Below, piece after piece: positions 1 to 8,718 of a stretch of 24,662 nucleotides of DNA. The position numbers and the translations under genes were made by a program. This DNA is from Oscillospiraceae bacterium (lineage in GTDB: Bacteria > Bacillota_A > Clostridia > Oscillospirales > Oscillospiraceae): the NCBI GenBank assembly GCA_017408725.1, contig JAFQUA010000074.1, forward strand, positions 1 to 24,662, read 5' to 3'. The notes beneath the pieces are model-generated. The model saw nothing but the letters and a program-made list of their open reading frames with translations. It had not been told where the DNA came from and did not search any database. Each line of letters begins with the position of its first letter. Position 1 is the stretch's first letter.

Positions 1-6
1 ATATTC

Positions 7-12
7 ACTCCT
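7..12 (-). promoter_or_regulatory. Ribosome binding site of a gene lying off the left edge
   Basis: On the minus strand the sequence after the permease stop codon reads AGGAGT followed by GAATAT up to the window edge. This is a good Shine-Dalgarno site and its spacing would put a start codon just outside the window. The ABC importer operon therefore probably has at least one more gene downstream. In operons of this type that gene is often a glycoside hydrolase, but this cannot be seen here. Confidence 0.6.
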
Positions 13-26
13 ATCTTTTTTGATGA

Positions 27-950
27 TTATCCTTTTACACCGCCCAGAGTCAAACCCTTGGCGAAATATTTCTGGAAGAATGGGAAGGCGATCATCAGCG
101 GCAGCACGCCAATAAAGGCCATTGCCATGCGGACAGATTCCTGCGGAATCGTTAACTGTCCCAGCTCTGCAGCAAATTCCGGATTGTTAGCCATAAATTC
201 GATCTGCTGATTCATCTGATTCAGCAGAAGCTGGATGCTGTACATTTCCGAATGGCGAACGTCAATATAATACATACCATTCGTCCAGTCATTCCAGTAG
301 GCAATGGCCTGCAGCAAACCGATGGTTGCAAGGATCGGCAGTGACAGAGGCAGAATGATCTTGACATAGATTTCGAATTCGCCTGCTCCATCGATTCGGG
401 CTGCCTCCAGCAATTCATGAGGAATACTGGTGCGATAGTAGCTCATAATCAAAATGACAGAGAATGCGCTGGCGAAAAGATTGGGAAACAGTAATGCAAA
501 AATGGAATTTTTGATATCCATCCAGCCTGCCCAAACATAGTAGCTGGACACCATGCCGCCGTTGAACAGCATAGTCAGAACCATCATGGCCATAATTACT
601 TTTAAGCCACGAACCTTCTGGATCATGCCGTAAGCAAACATGGACATAGTCAGCACAGACAGTACCGTGCCAACAGCGGTAACCATGATCGTTACACCAT
701 AAGCCCGGAAAATGATTTTTGCGGCCTGCCACAGGTATTTCCATGCGTCCAGGCTAAATTCCTTCGGTAAGAAGCCATATCCATATTTGGCAATAGCTGC
801 TTCCGATGAGATGGATGCCGAAAAGAGGATCATAAAGGGTGCCAGTGCAAAAATCGAGAGTATGGACAACACAATATAGGCGACTACCTTCACAATTTGT
901 TCATCCCGTTCCACGATCCCGCTACCGTATGTTACATTCTTTCTTTTCAT
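27..950 (-). CDS. Carbohydrate ABC transporter permease (LplC/YtcP-like, CUT1)
   Basis: This is an inner-membrane permease subunit of a CUT1-type sugar importer. It would pair with the permease encoded just upstream and take substrate from the binding lipoprotein. The 307-residue product has about six hydrophobic segments and the BPD_transp_1 EAA loop (EAARIDGAGEFEIYVKIILP), which contacts the ATPase. The start at 950 (MKRKNVTYGS) is preferred over the longer frame because GAGGAGGTGG lies directly upstream of it, and the longer version would overlap the preceding gene. It follows the other permease gene by 13 bases. No ATPase gene is visible, so a shared MsmK-like ATPase encoded elsewhere is likely. 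LplC/YtcP-type permeases usually serve oligosaccharide uptake. The exact sugar cannot be told from sequence. Confidence 0.93.
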   Translation of the reverse strand: MKRKNVTYGSGIVERDEQIVKVVAYIVLSILSIFALAPFMILFSASISSEAAIAKYGYGFLPKEFSLDAWKYLWQAAKIIFRAYGVTIMVTAVGTVLSVLTMSMFAYGMIQKVRGLKVIMAMMVLTMLFNGGMVSSYYVWAGWMDIKNSIFALLFPNLFASAFSVILIMSYYRTSIPHELLEAARIDGAGEFEIYVKIILPLSLPILATIGLLQAIAYWNDWTNGMYYIDVRHSEMYSIQLLLNQMNQQIEFMANNPEFAAELGQLTIPQESVRMAMAFIGVLPLMIAFPFFQKYFAKGLTLGGVKG

Positions 951-963
951 TTTTGCCACCTCC

Positions 964-1896
964 TCAGAACAGAGCACTTTCATCGTCAACCTTTTTGATC
1001 ACAAAGTTGGCGAGAATCACAAGAATAAAGCCTACCACAGACTGGAACGCACTTACGGCTGCATTCAAGCCGATGTTGGGGTCATTGCCCACCAGATTGT
1101 TGAAAACGTACACATCCAGTGTCTGAGTCACATCCTTCAGATACGAGCTGTTCATTGGGAGCTGATAGAAAAGACCAAAGTCGGAGGTCATAATGCGGGC
1201 CAAGCTCAGAATGAACATGGTGATGATCATCTTCTTCAAGTGCGGCAGGGTGATATGGACGGTTCTTTGCCACCATGTGGCACCGTCCAACTTCGCGGCT
1301 TCATACATAGAAGCATCAATACCTACAAGGGCAGAAACATAAATCACCATACCCATTCCAAGACATTTCCACAGATGAAAAACCGTTAAGATAAAAGGCC
1401 AGTATATGGGATTGTGGTAAAAATCAGTAACGCCCAAAAGATGGCTGATGACGCCACTTTTCTCACTTAAAAAAGCGTAGCCGATGTATCCGACAATGAC
1501 CCACGAAATGATATTGGGCAGTAAGATCGCCGTCTGAAAAATTTTCTTTGATCTTTCACTTTCAATGGCATTGAACAAAATTGCAACCGCCACCGGGATC
1601 ACAATGTCCAGAACAATGAACACTACATTGTAAAGCAGTGTATTTCTCAGAAGAATACCGATAATATCCTGCTTGAAAATCATTTCAAAATTTACAAACA
1701 GATCCTCTAACGGATAAAGGGGACTGTTAAGCGGCCCAAGCTTATAGCTCACATTGCGAAATGCGAGCGTAATGCCATACATAGGCAAAATATTATTTAT
1801 GATAAAGTAGATAAGTCCCGGCAGGATCATCAAATAGGTGATCACCGAGCGTTTCCACATTCCGTTCTGACTTAATGTTTTTGCTTTTCTTTGCAT
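964..1896 (-). CDS. Carbohydrate ABC transporter permease (LplB/YteP-like, CUT1)
   Basis: This is the second membrane permease of the CUT1 sugar importer, 310 residues, with an N-terminal membrane segment (SVITYLMILPGLIYFIINNI) and about five more. Its EAA loop reads YEAAKLDGATWWQRTVHITL. The start at 1896 (MQRKAKTLSQ) is chosen because GGAGGCAACAAGAA precedes it. The longer frame would start inside the hairpin at 1919-1949 and is therefore unlikely. It lies between the binding protein and the second permease, the usual order for this family. The hairpin directly before its ribosome binding site probably lowers its expression relative to the binding protein. Confidence 0.93.
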   Translation of the reverse strand: MQRKAKTLSQNGMWKRSVITYLMILPGLIYFIINNILPMYGITLAFRNVSYKLGPLNSPLYPLEDLFVNFEMIFKQDIIGILLRNTLLYNVVFIVLDIVIPVAVAILFNAIESERSKKIFQTAILLPNIISWVIVGYIGYAFLSEKSGVISHLLGVTDFYHNPIYWPFILTVFHLWKCLGMGMVIYVSALVGIDASMYEAAKLDGATWWQRTVHITLPHLKKMIITMFILSLARIMTSDFGLFYQLPMNSSYLKDVTQTLDVYVFNNLVGNDPNIGLNAAVSAFQSVVGFILVILANFVIKKVDDESALF

Positions 1897-1918
1897 TTCT
1901 TGTTGCCTCCGATACATA

Positions 1919-1949
1919 AAGGGCCGCTGCGCAAATCGCAACGGCCCTT
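1919..1949 (-). promoter_or_regulatory. Intercistronic hairpin between binding protein and permease
   Basis: A 13-bp stem with one G-U pair and a 5-nt loop: arms at 1919-1931 and 1937-1949. It begins 9 bases after the binding-protein stop codon and ends about 22 bases before the permease start. There is no long T tract, so it looks like a partial attenuator or 3'-end-protecting structure, not a full terminator. In known importer operons such hairpins raise binding-protein mRNA over permease mRNA; that role is inferred here. Confidence 0.7.
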
Positions 1950-1958
1950 AGATGTGGG

Positions 1959-3485
1959 TCATCCATTGATCTCTGCCAGATACGCATCCAGCTGAGCCTG
2001 CTTATCTGCGATCACCGTATCAATATCTGCCGCCTTCAGCGCGGCAATAAACTCTGCATAAACTTCGTCGGTATAGCCGCCCAAGGCCATGATATTGGCA
2101 TAGCGGTCAATAACAGCTTCAATATTTTTGATGGTCACATCATGGGCCGAGCTGTCATAGATAAAATTGCCTGCAGGAGATGGATTCTGTGATGCAGCTT
2201 CCATAGCCGCACGCTCCTCCTGCTTAGCAGCAACCTGCTCTTCATAAGTATCGACAGTGGATTCATACACATAAATATAACGCTTATCCCCATAGAAGCC
2301 ACCGCCCATGCGGAAGCCGGAAGTCTCGGCAGTCAGGCCGTCGGCATAGCGAATAATGCCGTTTTCTGCGTCAACAATCTCAAAGTGTGTTCCTTCGATA
2401 CCCCACTGGATCAAATTCATCAACTTTACATCGGACCAGAACAGATCCAAGAATTCCAAAGCTGCCTGCTTGTTTTCACTGGGACCGGCAACCGCCCAGG
2501 TGATCGCCTCTGCCCGCTGCGGTACACAAGTAGGTGTCAGGATTTGCAGGCGGACACATTCCTCGCCAACCTGCGTAGCAAAATCGTCACGCAGAGAAGG
2601 CAGGCCCTCCAGCAACACACCCCGGGCAACGCCATTGATAAATGCCGCGTTCTTGGTGACGGTACTGGTTTCGGCCTCCGGATCGATCCAGCCGTTGGCA
2701 TAGCAATTTGCCATAAACTTGCAGAAATTTACATATGCCTCGGACTCATAATAATTGACGATCTGCGTGCTTTCCGTTCCGTTTGTGGAAAAATCCAGCA
2801 CGCCGGAGGCAAACTTATTGTTACCCAGAGGGTCAACAGATACTGCATGAGAGGATTCGTCCATCTTGCTGACAATCGGATAAGATTCCGGGAATGCTTC
2901 CTTCAGCTTAGCGAAGATCATTTCCAAATCGCTCAGCGTCACAGGCGTTCCGTCAGGATACTGATCCGCAAGTCCAATGGCATTCAGGTCGCTCTTGCGG
3001 ATCACATACGCACCGCCGTTATAAAAACCGAGCTCACGGGTAGAGATGCCAACGATCTCGCCCTGAGAGTTTCGTACCATCATGTCGAATTCATCGTTCA
3101 TTTCCAAAATGTTGGGACAGAATTTCTGAATTTCTTCATCGGTGATGGTCTGGATCATTTCCATCTGTGCATAATAGATAGGGCTGCTTCCAAAGGCTAC
3201 GCACATCAGATCAATGGGATCTGTCATCAGAATGGTGGAATAATTCTGACTGTAGACGGAAATCGGATAAAACTCCATAGTCAGATCCGATCCCAATTCC
3301 TTAAGGTAATCATTGACCGCCGCTTCCACCAGATCAATGTCCTTGGGGAGATTCTCGCCATAAAAATAGGTCATGACAACGTGCCTTCCACCGGAAGATT
3401 CCTCCTGCTTACCGCAGCCGGAGATCCCCACCGCCAGAGTTGCGATCATGGAAACACACAAAAGAAAGGACAGTATTTTCTTCAC
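1959..3485 (-). CDS. Extracellular sugar-binding lipoprotein (LplA-like, DUF3502 C-terminus)
   Basis: This is the solute-binding component of the ABC importer, secreted and anchored by a lipid. The N-terminus is a lipoprotein signal peptide (MKKILSFLLC..., lipobox ISGC, Cys about 24). The C-terminal third has features of DUF3502: a PSPAGNFIYDSS segment, helices, and the AADIDTVIADKQAQLDAYL ending typical of LplA-type proteins. About 508 residues is normal for this subfamily. The GTG at 3485 is preferred because AGGAG at 3496-3500 is 10 nt away. An ATG at 3494 is only 1 nt from that site, giving three more residues (MVA). Hairpins on both sides suggest its transcript is separately stabilised. 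LplA-like proteins usually bind complex oligosaccharides; the ligand is unknown. Confidence 0.9.
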   Translation of the reverse strand: MKKILSFLLCVSMIATLAVGISGCGKQEESSGGRHVVMTYFYGENLPKDIDLVEAAVNDYLKELGSDLTMEFYPISVYSQNYSTILMTDPIDLMCVAFGSSPIYYAQMEMIQTITDEEIQKFCPNILEMNDEFDMMVRNSQGEIVGISTRELGFYNGGAYVIRKSDLNAIGLADQYPDGTPVTLSDLEMIFAKLKEAFPESYPIVSKMDESSHAVSVDPLGNNKFASGVLDFSTNGTESTQIVNYYESEAYVNFCKFMANCYANGWIDPEAETSTVTKNAAFINGVARGVLLEGLPSLRDDFATQVGEECVRLQILTPTCVPQRAEAITWAVAGPSENKQAALEFLDLFWSDVKLMNLIQWGIEGTHFEIVDAENGIIRYADGLTAETSGFRMGGGFYGDKRYIYVYESTVDTYEEQVAAKQEERAAMEAASQNPSPAGNFIYDSSAHDVTIKNIEAVIDRYANIMALGGYTDEVYAEFIAALKAADIDTVIADKQAQLDAYLAEING

Positions 3486-3524
3486 TGCAACCATTCTCCT
3501 CTCACAGCAATTTTAGTTTTTCAA

Positions 3525-3550
3525 AGAGTCACCCGTTTCCGGATGACTCT
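3525..3550 (-). promoter_or_regulatory. Intercistronic hairpin with GNRA-type loop
   Basis: An 11-bp stem with one G-U pair (arms 3525-3535 and 3540-3550) closes a 4-nt loop that reads GAAA on the minus strand. It lies 12 bases after the Ig-like lipoprotein stop codon and about 40 bases before the binding-protein start. The following sequence is only weakly T-rich (TTGAAAAAC), so it may act as an attenuator or RNA-stability element, not a strong terminator. Confidence 0.6.
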
Positions 3551-3562
3551 CATATGCGATCA

Positions 3563-4870
3563 TCACTGAGTCTGCTCCAGAGCAAAATACATACCGGGTG
3601 CACCAAGAGGCTCACCAATATCGTACTGCAGCAGCTCGCTGCCTTCCTGCTTGGTCAGGTTGTAAGTATAACCCACAAATTCGGGATTTGCAGCAATCTC
3701 ATTCAGGGCATACATAGTAAGCTGTGTACCATCCTCGGACAAGGTATAGTAACCCAGAACCTGCAGAACGCCGGTCTTGTCCAAAATGTCTACAGTGCCA
3801 TCAGTCTTGAATACATAGCTGTTCAGTGCCCATCCAAAGGTTCTTTCGGTTTCAAAATATTTGGTTGCAAGGAATGCAGGCCGTTCCACGGCTTCAACGG
3901 TCAGGACCATGGAAGCAGTTGCCTCGGGATTGTCTACAGAAGTAACGGTGATGGTAACAGTACCGGCCTTCAGGGGATAGATGTTGGTAGTGTCCACATA
4001 AACAACCTGAGAAGCTGCATCGTCCACAGTAATGGTGATATCAGAGACAGTGGGGTTCTCAGGATTAAAAGTGACCAGCTCTGCCATGTTGAACATCGCA
4101 CCGGAAGCGAGCGTCTTGCTTTCAGGAACGGAGATGCTTTCCACATTGACCTTGCTGCCAACCGTAATGCCCAGCTGAGATGCCTGATCAGCAGTCATAA
4201 TGAACTGTGCAGCGATAACACCCTGATTAACCTCGGTACAGGTGATAACAACGGTATCGCCCGCCACCTCAGCAGCAGTACCGATCTGGCCGGACACGCC
4301 CATAACCGTTGCATCCACAGGATCTGCAGCAAAGGTCAGAATGCCGTCAATGATCTCATAGGTAGTTTCAAAAGCAAGCTGCGCATTCAGATTTGCGTAG
4401 AAGGCATTGACAGCACAGGTGCCGTCGGAATTCAAGGTAATATCACCGGTGATGCCTTCAGCAGGTTCTGCAGGAAGTTCGCCGGCCTGTCCAACAGACA
4501 GGATCGCTTCGCTGACCTGAGAAACGGTGACTGTGCAGGACGCAGTCACGCCGGAGCCATCGGCCGCGGTCGCGGTAATGGTTGCTTCGCCTGCAGCAAC
4601 AGCAGTTACCACGCCGCTGGCATCTACAGTTGCGACAGCCTCATCAGAGGATGCCCATGTTACATTCTTGTTGGTAGCTTTCAAATTGACAGTAGCAGTC
4701 AAGGTAGCAGTTTCACCGACCTTCAAGTTCAGGCCACTGCCGATATCGATCATACTGACAAGAACCTCTTCCGGTTCGGTGGATGCCGGTTCCTGGCCGC
4801 AGCCAGCGAAGCATACGACCATTGCTGCGACCAGCAGCAGACTAATCAAAGATTTACTCAGCTTTTTCAT
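3563..4870 (-). CDS. Big_2 (bacterial Ig-like) surface lipoprotein
   Basis: A 435-residue lipoprotein of unknown specific function. The signal peptide MKKLSKSLISLLLVAAMVV ends in lipobox FAGC (Cys 24). Residues about 39-119 form a Big_2 Ig-like domain (GETATLTATV, VTWASSDEAVATVDASGVVT, GEATITATA). A second Ig-like stretch is at about 245-330 (TVTITVTSVDNPEATASMVL). Two beta-rich units resemble each other: one around 135-175 (DGTCAVNAF...YEIIDGILTF) and one near the C-terminus (TDGTVDILD...YYTLSEDGTQLTM). They have a lipocalin-like beta-meander rhythm. The start at 4870 is set by GGAGGG just upstream. It is the first gene of the ABC operon, so it may be an accessory substrate-capturing or cell-surface protein for that importer; this is inference. 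Confidence 0.8.
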   Translation of the reverse strand: MKKLSKSLISLLLVAAMVVCFAGCGQEPASTEPEEVLVSMIDIGSGLNLKVGETATLTATVNLKATNKNVTWASSDEAVATVDASGVVTAVAAGEATITATAADGSGVTASCTVTVSQVSEAILSVGQAGELPAEPAEGITGDITLNSDGTCAVNAFYANLNAQLAFETTYEIIDGILTFAADPVDATVMGVSGQIGTAAEVAGDTVVITCTEVNQGVIAAQFIMTADQASQLGITVGSKVNVESISVPESKTLASGAMFNMAELVTFNPENPTVSDITITVDDAASQVVYVDTTNIYPLKAGTVTITVTSVDNPEATASMVLTVEAVERPAFLATKYFETERTFGWALNSYVFKTDGTVDILDKTGVLQVLGYYTLSEDGTQLTMYALNEIAANPEFVGYTYNLTKQEGSELLQYDIGEPLGAPGMYFALEQTQ

Positions 4871-4928
4871 AATTTCCCTCCATATATTTTTTTCAGCGCG
4901 TGTCATTAACTTGGGATAGACATTTGCT

Positions 4929-4951
4929 TACAAGTAAAGTATATAGCAAGT
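4929..4951 (-). promoter_or_regulatory. Possible promoter and regulator site of the ABC importer operon
   Basis: On the minus strand an extended -10 (TGC-TATATA, 4940-4948) has no convincing -35 hexamer, as expected for an activator-dependent promoter. Two direct repeats, ACTTGCT (4945-4951) and ACTTGTA (4929-4935), lie 16 bases apart around it. The divergent AraC-type regulator is an obvious candidate to bind here. The element is short and AT-rich, so this is tentative. Confidence 0.35.
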
Positions 4952-4993
4952 GCTGAACAAAAGAAATAATCAAGACATCGCTATATATATGTG

Positions 4994-5021
4994 TTGATTT
5001 TTGGCTTTGTTGTGATATAAT
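4994..5021 (+). promoter_or_regulatory. Promoter of the AraC-family gene
   Basis: A TTGATT -35 at 4994-4999 and a perfect TATAAT -10 at 5016-5021 are separated by 16 bases. Transcription would start near 5028, about 16 bases before the GTG start chosen for the regulator. Confidence 0.65.
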
Positions 5022-5043
5022 ACAAATTAGGATGGTGATATTT

Positions 5044-6138
5044 GTGGATGAAGCTCAATACTTAAAAGAATTAAAAGCACTTAAAATATATGAACACGCC
5101 GGACAGCTCTTTTACAAACAGCACGGCTGTCAAATTGATATCCCACAGTTTTTACATAATATGGACCACAATTCCCGGTCTTCCCTGCTGACACAGTTTG
5201 CAAAGGATTATTCACGGCAAACCGTCGATAAGTTTCTGAGTCTGAGTCCGGAAGAATTGCTTGGTGAATTCCTTCCTAAATACTACGTTACCCAGCCTCA
5301 GACGATTACCGTTCAGCAGCTTATGCGCTATATCAAGATTGCACCGCATAATCACGATTTCTTCGAATTGGTATTTGTTCTTACCGGAACCTGTACTCAT
5401 GTGGTCGGCAATAATTCCTTTGTCCATGTACCGGGGGATTTTACAATCATTCCTCCCGGCATTACCCACTATCTGGAGGCAAGCGGAGAAAGTGTTTGCC
5501 TAACTGCCAAGGCAACTGCTGACACATTTGAACGACTGTTTTTTGACATACTCCGAAACAACACACTACTATCCGCTTATCTGGATCGTTCATTAAAGCA
5601 GCCATGGTTTCAGTGTGCCGTCACACTTCATGCGGGAAATGATGATCAATTTTTGCGGATGTTGCTGAACATTCTGTGGCAACAGGAGGCAAGCAAAGAA
5701 TACAGCAATATTATTATCGAAGCTTCCTTTCAGGTTCTACTGGCTTACCTTATGCAAAATTATGAGAACACGGCAGAATATCTGGTATCTGATAATGTGC
5801 GTCAGAAGCAGATTGTGGAGGTTATGCAATATGCTTACCGAAATCACAAAACCACCACGCTTGAACAAACTGCAAGTCATTTCCACTACAACCCCAGCTA
5901 CCTCAGTGCTCGAATTCGGGAGCTGACAGGCCAAACCTTTTCATCTTTATTGAAGGAATATAAAATGGGCATTGTCCATCATCTGCTTACAAATTCAGAT
6001 ATTCCGGTGTATGAGATCTGTCAACAGGTGGGATACCAAAATCCCTCTCAATTCACGAGAACATTCCGCCAGAAATACGGTATGACTCCTGTGGAATACA
6101 GGCAGAAATATTCCACAGCTTCACATGACCCTAAATAG
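5044..6138 (+). CDS. AraC-family transcriptional regulator with N-terminal cupin domain
   Basis: A sugar-type AraC regulator of about 364 residues. A cupin-like ligand-binding domain lies at about 90-147 (HNHDFFELVFVLTG, FTIIPPGITHYLE) after an N-terminal helical extension of roughly 85 residues. The C-terminal 90 residues carry the two AraC helix-turn-helix units (TLEQTASHFHYNPSYLSARI and VYEICQQVGYQNPSQFTRTF). The start is likely GTG 5044, since AGGATGGTGAT ends 4 bases before it. An ATG at 5032 would sit only about 4 bases past the predicted transcription start and inside this ribosome binding site. It is divergent from the ABC importer operon, which it probably controls, and convergent with the rhamnosidase operon, only 24 bases away. 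There is no clear terminator between them, only a small CCAACCGTTGG dyad. Confidence 0.9.
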   Translation: MDEAQYLKELKALKIYEHAGQLFYKQHGCQIDIPQFLHNMDHNSRSSLLTQFAKDYSRQTVDKFLSLSPEELLGEFLPKYYVTQPQTITVQQLMRYIKIAPHNHDFFELVFVLTGTCTHVVGNNSFVHVPGDFTIIPPGITHYLEASGESVCLTAKATADTFERLFFDILRNNTLLSAYLDRSLKQPWFQCAVTLHAGNDDQFLRMLLNILWQQEASKEYSNIIIEASFQVLLAYLMQNYENTAEYLVSDNVRQKQIVEVMQYAYRNHKTTTLEQTASHFHYNPSYLSARIRELTGQTFSSLLKEYKMGIVHHLLTNSDIPVYEICQQVGYQNPSQFTRTFRQKYGMTPVEYRQKYSTASHDPK

Positions 6139-6162
6139 CAGGCCAGTCCAACCGTTGGCACT

Positions 6163-8718
6163 TTATAATAAAAACGCATATTTTCCGCTGCCAATTTGAT
6201 GCACAGCATCTCCCCACGCCACGGTTGCGGTGGTATTGCAGGGAATGGTAACCGAAAGCTCACCCTCCCGGATCTCCATGATAATTTCCCCATAAGGGCA
6301 GCGGAGGCTGCGTTTTAAGTATCGTAACCTACCTGGATGGGGTTCAATTCGTATCTTTCGGAAGCCCGGTTCCTCCGCTGTAATGCCGCAGATATGGGAT
6401 AGGATAAAGCGATCCACGCAGCCGAAGGCATAGTGGTTAAAGCTTGTGATCCCGGGGTCCTTTCCGGGACGCAGATTAAACCAGCTCTCCCACATGGCCG
6501 TTGCACCCATGTCCACCTGATAAAGCCAGGAAGGTTCATCACTCTGCCAGAACACAGCCTCTGCCAGATCTTCCCTGCCGATCTGCACCAGAACATCCAG
6601 CAGGTATGGTGTCGCCAAAAAGCCGGTGTCCAGCTTGCAGCCCTTTTCTTCCACCATTTGAGCAAGTCGTTCTGCAAATGCTTGCCTGTAATGCTCCGGA
6701 ACGGCATCAAAGGCCAGTGCCAGCACATAGGCACCCATGAAATCCACGGGCATTCTTCCGTCTGCCATCAGCGTCTTTCCTATTGCCTGCTTCATACGCT
6801 CTGCCGCTTGCTTGTAGCAGGCGGCTTCTTTCTTGTTCAGCACTTCGCAGACTTTTGCAAACAGAGATATGCTGCGATAGCCAAACAAGGGAGCGGTATA
6901 CCGGGCGGTATTTTTGCAATGGGAGTGATCCGGCTTGTATTCCTCGCTGGGGATGTGCCATTCGCCAAAGTGGAAGCCTGTGTTCCAGAGCCAGCGGTCA
7001 TATTCTTCCGGGTATCCGCCCCGCTCATCCCTTGCGGTACGCAGGATGTAATCACACCATGCTTTCATGGAGTCAAACTGCTGCTGCAAAACAAGGGCGT
7101 TGCCTGTCATACGGTACATTTCCCAAGGCACGATCACCGCCGCATCGCCCCAGCCTGCCACACCGGTGAGCTTTTCTTCCCCAAAGGCCTTGGAATGATT
7201 GCGGATCAAGGTGTCATAATTGCGGCTGTGGGGCACCACAATGGGCACTACCCCATTCTCCCGCTGCTCCGCAGAGAGATTGCGCAAATAGCTGCTTAAA
7301 AACGGTGTCATCTCCTCGTTGCCTATAGCGGCGGAAGCATAGATTTGAAGGTCTCCGGTATATCCAGCCTTTTCCCGGGATGGGCAGTCCGTGGGAACAG
7401 ACAGCATATTTCCTGCCTGCGACCAGCGGATATTCTGATACAAGCGGTTCAGCCGGGGATCGTCACATTGGAAATAACCGTTGTTTTCTTTTTCCGATGT
7501 CAAAAGCACAGCGGTAAAATCCTCCGCTTTGGGATTTTGGATACCTTCGACCTTTAGATAACGGAAACCATAGAACACAAAGGGCGATTCAAAGACGCGC
7601 ACTTTTCCGTCAGAAACATAGCGGTCCTGCTGGGTTGCGAACATGGTATTCAGATAATTTCCCGAACTGTCCGGCTGCTCAAAGTAGGATAGGATCACTT
7701 CCTGCCCGTAAGGGATATCCATGGAGATCCGGGTCCTGCCGCAAAGGATCTGCCCAAAATCCACAATGGTTTCGCCTTTGGGGGAAATATAAATCTTCTC
7801 TGCGCCAAGCAGCTTCACCGGGCGGACCGGGTCCATAGGCTGTGCAGCAAGCTGCCCATAGCCATAGTCGCGCAGGCTCACCTTTTGGGGTGCAGAAAAG
7901 GGAACGGTCATATCCACCTTGCTGCCCCAATAAATATCCGAATATAGAATCGGTCCGGTTTGGCAGTTCTCCGTTCCGTCGGAGCATATGGTCTCCCGGC
8001 TTCCGTCGGCATAGGTGATTTCCAGCTGGAACAGCACCGCCGGATAATCATGGTGATCGCCATATGCACTGCGGCACATAGGGCACAAATACCACCCATC
8101 TGCCACAGAAATAGTCAGCAGATTCTCTCCAGACTGCAAAAGGGCGGTCACATCATAGGTCTGATAGTAATGGAGCTTTTCGTATGCGGTATATTCCGGG
8201 GCAAATTCCCGGTCATCGATGCGCTGTCCGTTCAACTCCGGGCGGTAAACACCGAAAGCTGTAGCATACAGCCGGGCAGATTTAATTTTCCGCTGTACGC
8301 AAAATTCCTTGGCAAACCGCACAGCCGGAGGTTGATTGCCGGGACGGTATTCCGGGTTTTCGGGGCGCAGGATACTACTCTCGATCCATTGAGCCTGCCA
8401 CTTTCCACTGTCAAGAAAAGCGGTTTCAAAAGAAGCTTCCGTCGTCGCGCTGTTTCCGTGGTTGTCCCATGCGCTCACGCACCAAGTGTACCGGGTGCAG
8501 CTTTCCAAAGGAGCGCCCTCGTATAAAACAAAGGTCTGCTTCCAGCTCTCCACTCTGCCGCTGTCCCAGACTTCTTTTTCTGCAGCCCGGACTACAATCC
8601 GATAAGCTGTTTGCATCGTGTTCGGAATGTCACTTTCCATCTGCCAGGAAAATTCCGGCACACCGTCGATTCCCAGAGGTGCGACCCGGTGATTGACTCT
8701 TAATCGGGTTAGATTCAT
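6163..8718 (-). CDS. GH78 alpha-L-rhamnosidase (second copy, operon distal)
   Basis: An 851-residue family GH78 enzyme that would release terminal alpha-L-rhamnose by an inverting mechanism. The order fits the family: an N-terminal Ig-like sandwich (1-105), two beta-sandwich domains (about 110-400), the (alpha/alpha)6 barrel (about 410-780) and a C-terminal sandwich. The acid-region motif is DCPSREKAGYTGD at 444-456, and the second carboxylate is likely Glu744 in GATAMWESW. There is no signal peptide, so it acts in the cytoplasm on imported substrate. Its ATG overlaps the TGA of the preceding rhamnosidase (ATGA) and GGGGAG lies upstream, so translation is coupled. It is last in the operon. 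It is clearly diverged from its neighbour, notably in the REK versus RDER acid motif, so linkage specificity may differ. Confidence 0.93.
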   Translation of the reverse strand: MNLTRLRVNHRVAPLGIDGVPEFSWQMESDIPNTMQTAYRIVVRAAEKEVWDSGRVESWKQTFVLYEGAPLESCTRYTWCVSAWDNHGNSATTEASFETAFLDSGKWQAQWIESSILRPENPEYRPGNQPPAVRFAKEFCVQRKIKSARLYATAFGVYRPELNGQRIDDREFAPEYTAYEKLHYYQTYDVTALLQSGENLLTISVADGWYLCPMCRSAYGDHHDYPAVLFQLEITYADGSRETICSDGTENCQTGPILYSDIYWGSKVDMTVPFSAPQKVSLRDYGYGQLAAQPMDPVRPVKLLGAEKIYISPKGETIVDFGQILCGRTRISMDIPYGQEVILSYFEQPDSSGNYLNTMFATQQDRYVSDGKVRVFESPFVFYGFRYLKVEGIQNPKAEDFTAVLLTSEKENNGYFQCDDPRLNRLYQNIRWSQAGNMLSVPTDCPSREKAGYTGDLQIYASAAIGNEEMTPFLSSYLRNLSAEQRENGVVPIVVPHSRNYDTLIRNHSKAFGEEKLTGVAGWGDAAVIVPWEMYRMTGNALVLQQQFDSMKAWCDYILRTARDERGGYPEEYDRWLWNTGFHFGEWHIPSEEYKPDHSHCKNTARYTAPLFGYRSISLFAKVCEVLNKKEAACYKQAAERMKQAIGKTLMADGRMPVDFMGAYVLALAFDAVPEHYRQAFAERLAQMVEEKGCKLDTGFLATPYLLDVLVQIGREDLAEAVFWQSDEPSWLYQVDMGATAMWESWFNLRPGKDPGITSFNHYAFGCVDRFILSHICGITAEEPGFRKIRIEPHPGRLRYLKRSLRCPYGEIIMEIREGELSVTIPCNTTATVAWGDAVHQIGSGKYAFLL

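Noticed and set aside
2385..4909. Long plus-strand reading frames (394 and 489 codons) opposite the binding protein and Ig-like lipoprotein
   Set aside because: They lie wholly antisense to well-supported genes, lack ribosome binding sites, and their products (Cys/His-rich, no domain pattern) look like codon-bias shadows.
6139..6162. Terminator between the convergent AraC and rhamnosidase genes
   Set aside because: Only a small CCAACCGTTGG dyad with no usable loop and no T tract is present. Termination must lie inside a neighbouring gene or rely on another mechanism.
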